From: Desulforamulus aquiferis
Lineage (GTDB): Bacteria > Bacillota > Desulfotomaculia > Desulfotomaculales > Desulfotomaculaceae
Length of the DNA: 51,282 nt
Assembly: GCA_004143605.1 (NCBI GenBank)
Contig: AWVY01000037.1
Span: forward strand, 42,037 to 93,318
Reading direction: 5' to 3'
Shown here one piece after another: positions 48,346-51,282 of this stretch (position 1 is the stretch's first letter; each line of letters begins with the position of its first letter). The notes under the pieces were generated by a model, which made no database searches, was not told where the DNA came from, and worked only from the letters and a program-made list of their open reading frames with translations. Position numbers and translations under genes: made by a program.

Positions 48346-48395
48346 GCATTACAAGGATTATACTTCCATCACCCGTGTAAAGTAATTATAGTCAC

Positions 48396-48430
48396 AAAAA
48401 ACTCCTTCCCACAATAGGAAGGAGTTTTTT
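48396..48430. terminator. bidirectional terminator
   Basis: AAAAACTCCTTCC/GGAAGGAGTTTTT with a 7-nt loop, between two converging genes. Confidence 0.88.
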
Positions 48431-48457
48431 ATAAAAGTTTCTATGAAACCTTATATT

Positions 48458-48763
48458 CTAGTAACGGCTGTTTCTAGAAAAGCAGTCACGGCAGTAAACC
48501 GGACGGTCGCCACTGGGACGGAAAGGAACTTCGGTTTCGATACCGCAGGCTGCACAGGTAGCTGCAAACATTTCACGCTGGGGACGCTGGCTGCGACCAC
48601 CAAAGCCACCACCGTTGTTTCTTTGCTTACGAGCAGCTCTGCACTGGGGGCAACGACCAGGCTCATTGGTGAAGCCTTTCTCGGCATAAAACTCTTGCTC
48701 AGAAGCGGAAAAAGTGAAGTCGGTGCCACAGTCGCGGCAATTTAGGGTTTTGTCTTGGTACAT
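48458..48763 (-). CDS. zinc-ribbon protein (two CxxC pairs in each half)
   Basis: Start ATG 48763 (MYQDKTLNCRDCGTDFTFS) with GAGGAGG 8 nt upstream. First ribbon: NCRDCGTDF with GRCPQCRAARK. Then a Gly/Arg/Gln linker (KQRNNGGGFGGRSQRPQRE). Second ribbon: TCAACGIETEVPF with YCRDCFSR. The first domain fits the probable zinc-binding family found in many Firmicutes. 101 residues; likely nucleic-acid or protein binding. Confidence 0.88.
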   Translation of the reverse strand: MYQDKTLNCRDCGTDFTFSASEQEFYAEKGFTNEPGRCPQCRAARKQRNNGGGFGGRSQRPQREMFAATCAACGIETEVPFRPSGDRPVYCRDCFSRNSRY

Positions 48764-48957
48764 GGAAAATCCTCCTCGAATTAGATTGCCCAAAATGGTT
48801 TAGGGGATTCACTTATCTTGACCTCCCTTACCATTCAAGCAGTTGAGAAGGATAAATGAACTGGACCTCACTAGACCTATTACTTGAGCTCTACTTGTAT
48901 TGTACCCTCTCCTGGATAAAAAGTAAAACATTAGTTTCATATATTTTTAAATTTTGC

Positions 48958-49429
48958 CTAAATACTTTGAGAATTTACCGACTTTTTATCTCGCCTTGTA
49001 ACATAGTCGTCAAGCTTCCTACCCACAAATATTGTAAAGAAAATACATACAACAACCAAAATGGCCAGGTCATACATTCCTACACCTAAGGCCATCCCTA
49101 TGGCCGAGGCAACCCATAATTCTGCTGCGGTAGTTACCCCGTGTTTTTGTCCCCCGTTCTTGCTGCTCCAAATTACACCCGCTCCCAGAAAACCAATACC
49201 GCTGACGATTTGGGCAGTAATCCTCAGGGGGTCTGCCATAGCGTTGGTAAAGCCAGTTTCTCAGCACCATAAATTGATACAAGGGTAATCAGGTGGATCC
49301 AACACTAACCAGGGAAAAGGTTCTGATTCCAGCGGGTTTATTATAAACGGTCCTTTCCAAACCAATTATTATGCCGGCTATCATAGAAGCAACTACTCTC
49401 AAATATATTTCAGGTTCAAAGAACAACAT
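48958..49429 (-). CDS. MgtC/SapB-family membrane protein, frame broken
   Basis: ATG 49429 after GGGGGTGATATAA opens MLFFEPEIYLRVVASMIAGI and IIGLERTVYNKPAGIRTFSL. After shifts near 49290 and 49245 the frame continues DPLRITAQIVSGIGFLGAGV, TTAAELWVASAIGMALGVGM. GIGFLGAG and the TTAA..W block are MgtC hallmarks. About 157 residues. Linked in other bacteria to growth in low Mg2+. Confidence 0.87.
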
Positions 49430-49614
49430 TTATATCACCCCCTAGAAAGAAAATTTTACTTTATAAACCACCTTCCTGTCAAAGGAAAATTTTTCATCCT
49501 TCATAATGTTAATCCACATGACATGGTTTAGGAATGGACTGGTGTGTAATTAATCATTATAATAATAGAAGAGTAGGATTAATATATTATCATCTAATTT
49601 AAAGGATGGGGTAA

Positions 49615-50400
49615 ATGACCTTATTTAAAAAAATTGTAGTCCACACCATTTCGAGGCAATCCCTTGGCAAGCTTTTTGATTTAGCTGCCGGCAGCAGGTT
49701 AAGCAAACATTTAATAAAGCCATATATCAAGTTGTACAAAATAAACCAGGAGGAAGTTAGACAGGACAGCCAGTTCAACAGTCTTACCGAGTTCTTCGTA
49801 CGGGATATCTGCCCGTCACTAAGGCCAATTAACCAGGAGGAGGGAGCAGTGGTAAGTCCCGTTGACGGTCGAATTGCTGATTTAGGTTTCGCTAATCAGG
49901 GCAAGGTTATTTTGGCTAAGAACAACAGCTATTCCTTAAGGGAGCTCCTTGCAGGACTCCCGGCAGAAGAATTTCAGGATGGCTTTTACTTAAACATCTA
50001 CTTAAGCCCCAAAAACTACCATAGAATACACATGCCCCACGAAGGACGCACAATAAAACACCGCTTCATTCCCGGACAGGTTTTTCCCGTTAATGAGCTG
50101 GGGGTTTCTACCATCAAGGATTTATTTGCCAAAAACAGGCGTACATGCAGTATTTTTGAAACCCCTGAAGGCATCCGCTTTTGTTTGATCAAGGTTGGAG
50201 CCCTGGGAGTTGGTAAAATTGTTTCAAGCTTTCAAGAAGGACAGGATATAAATAGGGGTGCGGAAATAGGAAGATTTGAGTTTGGGTCTACGGTTATTTT
50301 AATCTTCCAAGGCAAAACCTTTAAGCCTATGGAAAACCTTGCACCGGGTATGGAAGTAACAATGGGGCAGAAAATCGGCGAAATAAAGGCAGGGGATTAA
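49615..50400 (+). CDS. psd: phosphatidylserine decarboxylase
   Basis: Makes phosphatidylethanolamine. Self-processing forms a pyruvoyl group at the serine of FEFGSTVIL. The catalytic Asp is in SPVDGRIAD and the His in NYHRIHMPHEG. Intact, 261 residues. The ATG follows GGATGGGG. No pssA gene lies beside it. Confidence 0.94.
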   Translation: MTLFKKIVVHTISRQSLGKLFDLAAGSRLSKHLIKPYIKLYKINQEEVRQDSQFNSLTEFFVRDICPSLRPINQEEGAVVSPVDGRIADLGFANQGKVILAKNNSYSLRELLAGLPAEEFQDGFYLNIYLSPKNYHRIHMPHEGRTIKHRFIPGQVFPVNELGVSTIKDLFAKNRRTCSIFETPEGIRFCLIKVGALGVGKIVSSFQEGQDINRGAEIGRFEFGSTVILIFQGKTFKPMENLAPGMEVTMGQKIGEIKAGD

Positions 50401-50416
50401 AGTCCCCTGCTCTTTT
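50389..50416 (+). terminator. terminator at the end of psd
   Basis: GCAGGGGA/TCCCCTGC with loop TTAAAG, then TCTTTT. The stem begins within the last codons of psd. Confidence 0.8.
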
Positions 50417-50419
50417 GCT

Positions 50420-50761
50420 TTAGATGGAATCGCTGATTTCTTTCTCAGCCTGTAATATCTGCTGCTTGTTCATCCCCTGCTTTAGAAGCCTATAGTCCAT
50501 GGCCTCAACCCAGAAGGTGCACTTCTCGCCCATCTTTTTATATTTTTTGGCTAAATTTTTATTCCTTTTAGCCCTTTCGCCGCTGTTTGATACCAGGATA
50601 GATAAAATAAACCGGCTTTTTAGTGCATCCTCCTTATCAAGTCCCTGGTGATGACCTGTCAGGAAGGCAATAACCTCCTGGTAATAGGCTTCAAATTCCT
50701 CAAAAGGAATTTCATCCTCCATCCCCAGATATTCTTTCATTTTCTCAAATAACTTTTCCAT
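50420..50761 (-). CDS. hypothetical protein, 113 aa
   Basis: An intact frame from ATG 50761 after AAGGAGAT. Charged helical sequence: MEKLFEKMKEYLGMEDEIPF, RAKRNKNLAKKYKKMGEKCT, LLKQGMNKQQILQAEKEISD. No family is recognised. It converges on psd. Confidence 0.7.
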   Translation of the reverse strand: MEKLFEKMKEYLGMEDEIPFEEFEAYYQEVIAFLTGHHQGLDKEDALKSRFILSILVSNSGERAKRNKNLAKKYKKMGEKCTFWVEAMDYRLLKQGMNKQQILQAEKEISDSI

Positions 50762-50911
50762 TCAGACATATCTCCTTTAAACAAAAGCTCTTTTCTTTGG
50801 TAACCACAGAATTTATTGTATTATAAAATAATGCCCCTGACCACTGCAATTTAACACCATTCTAGATCCTCTGCCAAATTTATCCCTTACCTTCAAGCAC
50901 TTTCACAAAAT

Positions 50912-50969
50912 TTGACGTAATTTATACAGAGTAGTATTATAATACCATACCCCGGTATGGTATTATAAT
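50912..50969 (+). promoter_or_regulatory. sigma-A promoter overlapped by a 34-nt palindromic operator
   Basis: TTGACG (50912-50917), 17 bp, TATTAT (50935-50940). The palindrome at 50936-50969 has two perfect 16-bp arms (ATTATAATACCATACC and mirror) around CC and covers the -10 element and start site. The GC-centred inner part resembles CsoR-family operators, so the repressor encoded next probably shuts off its own promoter. Confidence 0.8.
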
Positions 50970-50987
50970 TTATTTAGGAGGTGCCCC

Positions 50988-51272
50988 ATGAGTGAGGATC
51001 TAAGCAAGCATCAAGAGCTTCAAAAGGAAATGTTATCCCGGCTTAAAAAAATCGAAGGTCAGATCAGAGGGGTACAGAAAATGATCACAGATAACAGGGA
51101 CTGCAGTGAGGTGGTAATTCAGCTTGCAGCCATTAAAGCGGCGGTAAACAGAGTGGGTTTTTCTGTGCTGGCTTGCCATTTGGCCGACTCAATAGAGGAG
51201 AGTATCGGTCAAGGTGAAGATATAAATAAATCTATGGATGAATTTATGAATATATTAAAAAAGTTCTCCTAA
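50988..51272 (+). CDS. CsoR/RcnR-family (DUF156) metal- or sulfur-responsive repressor
   Basis: All-helical DNA-binding repressor. RLKKIEGQIRGVQKMI is the family signature. By alignment with CsoR the first ligand Cys is in NRDCSEVV and the His in LACHLADS. The position of the third ligand (Cys in CsoR) is Ser, and an extra Cys stands just before the His. The ligand set therefore differs from copper-sensing CsoR. Intact, 94 residues, ATG after AGGAGGTG. Any regulated transporter gene would lie beyond the window. Confidence 0.9.
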   Translation: MSEDLSKHQELQKEMLSRLKKIEGQIRGVQKMITDNRDCSEVVIQLAAIKAAVNRVGFSVLACHLADSIEESIGQGEDINKSMDEFMNILKKFS

Positions 51273-51282
51273 GCAGCAAAAA

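Overview
The window looks like the chromosome of an anaerobic, spore-forming, low-to-mid GC Firmicute of the Desulfotomaculum/Desulforamulus (Peptococcaceae) type. The evidence is an alpha/beta small acid-soluble spore protein, SpoIIR, Bacillus-like sigma-A promoters and riboswitches, a nif operon in the order nifH-nifI1-nifI2-nifD-nifK-nifE-nifN-nifB, a Tat-exported [FeFe] hydrogenase with a membrane anchor, and cytochrome bd oxidase. The genus is inferred from gene content and was not tested by a search.

Layout. 1-313: three tRNAs (Asp, Phe, Gly) and a tRNA-like fragment. 401-2601: polyamine operon (pyruvoyl arginine decarboxylase, spermidine synthase, agmatinase). 2747-10223: stress protein, endonuclease IV-like protein, peptide-binding lipoprotein, a Gln-rich repeat protein and several uncharacterised proteins. 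10285-13272: type 2 IPP isomerase and TypA/BipA. 13388-17183: a REP-like hairpin, small proteins, a SASP and a ferredoxin. 17184-21371: long leader, then a three-gene Tat-[FeFe] hydrogenase operon. 21643-22647: small protein and SpoIIR. 22746-34934: one long nif transcription unit on the minus strand, with its own promoter and structured leader. 35022-38457: DHA2 efflux pump with two HlyD-type adaptors. 38592-41984: ZnuA-like zinc-binding protein and CydAB. 42213-45983: RDD protein, pabABC and a DUF327 protein. 46273-51272: carbonic anhydrase, TerC under a yybP-ykoY manganese riboswitch, CBS protein, zinc ribbon, MgtC, phosphatidylserine decarboxylase and a CsoR-family repressor with a palindromic operator.

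How the genes work together. The nif unit encodes the Mo-nitrogenase (NifHDK), the NifI1/NifI2 pair that switches activity by nitrogen status, the cofactor scaffold and core makers (NifEN, NifB), a short homocitrate synthase (NifV), a [2Fe-2S] ferredoxin, an AnfO-family protein and four uncharacterised small genes. The exported hydrogenase could oxidise H2, including nitrogenase-derived H2, outside the cell and pass electrons through an FeS subunit and a HybB/NrfD-type membrane protein. CydAB could remove traces of O2. This integration is inference.

The most interesting signal is the nif leader. A good sigma-A promoter is followed by two hairpins whose hexanucleotide loops both fit the ANTAR-binding pattern (A at position 1, G at position 4), and then by a strong intrinsic terminator about 30 nt before nifH. 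This suggests control by ANTAR antitermination.

A major caveat is that about half of the conserved genes carry one to four single-base frameshifts, often at homopolymers, including essential or highly conserved ones (typA, nifHDKENB, cydAB, hydA). This pattern is best read as sequencing or assembly indels rather than real pseudogenes. I therefore give each such gene as one CDS over its full reconstructed extent and state where the frame breaks.
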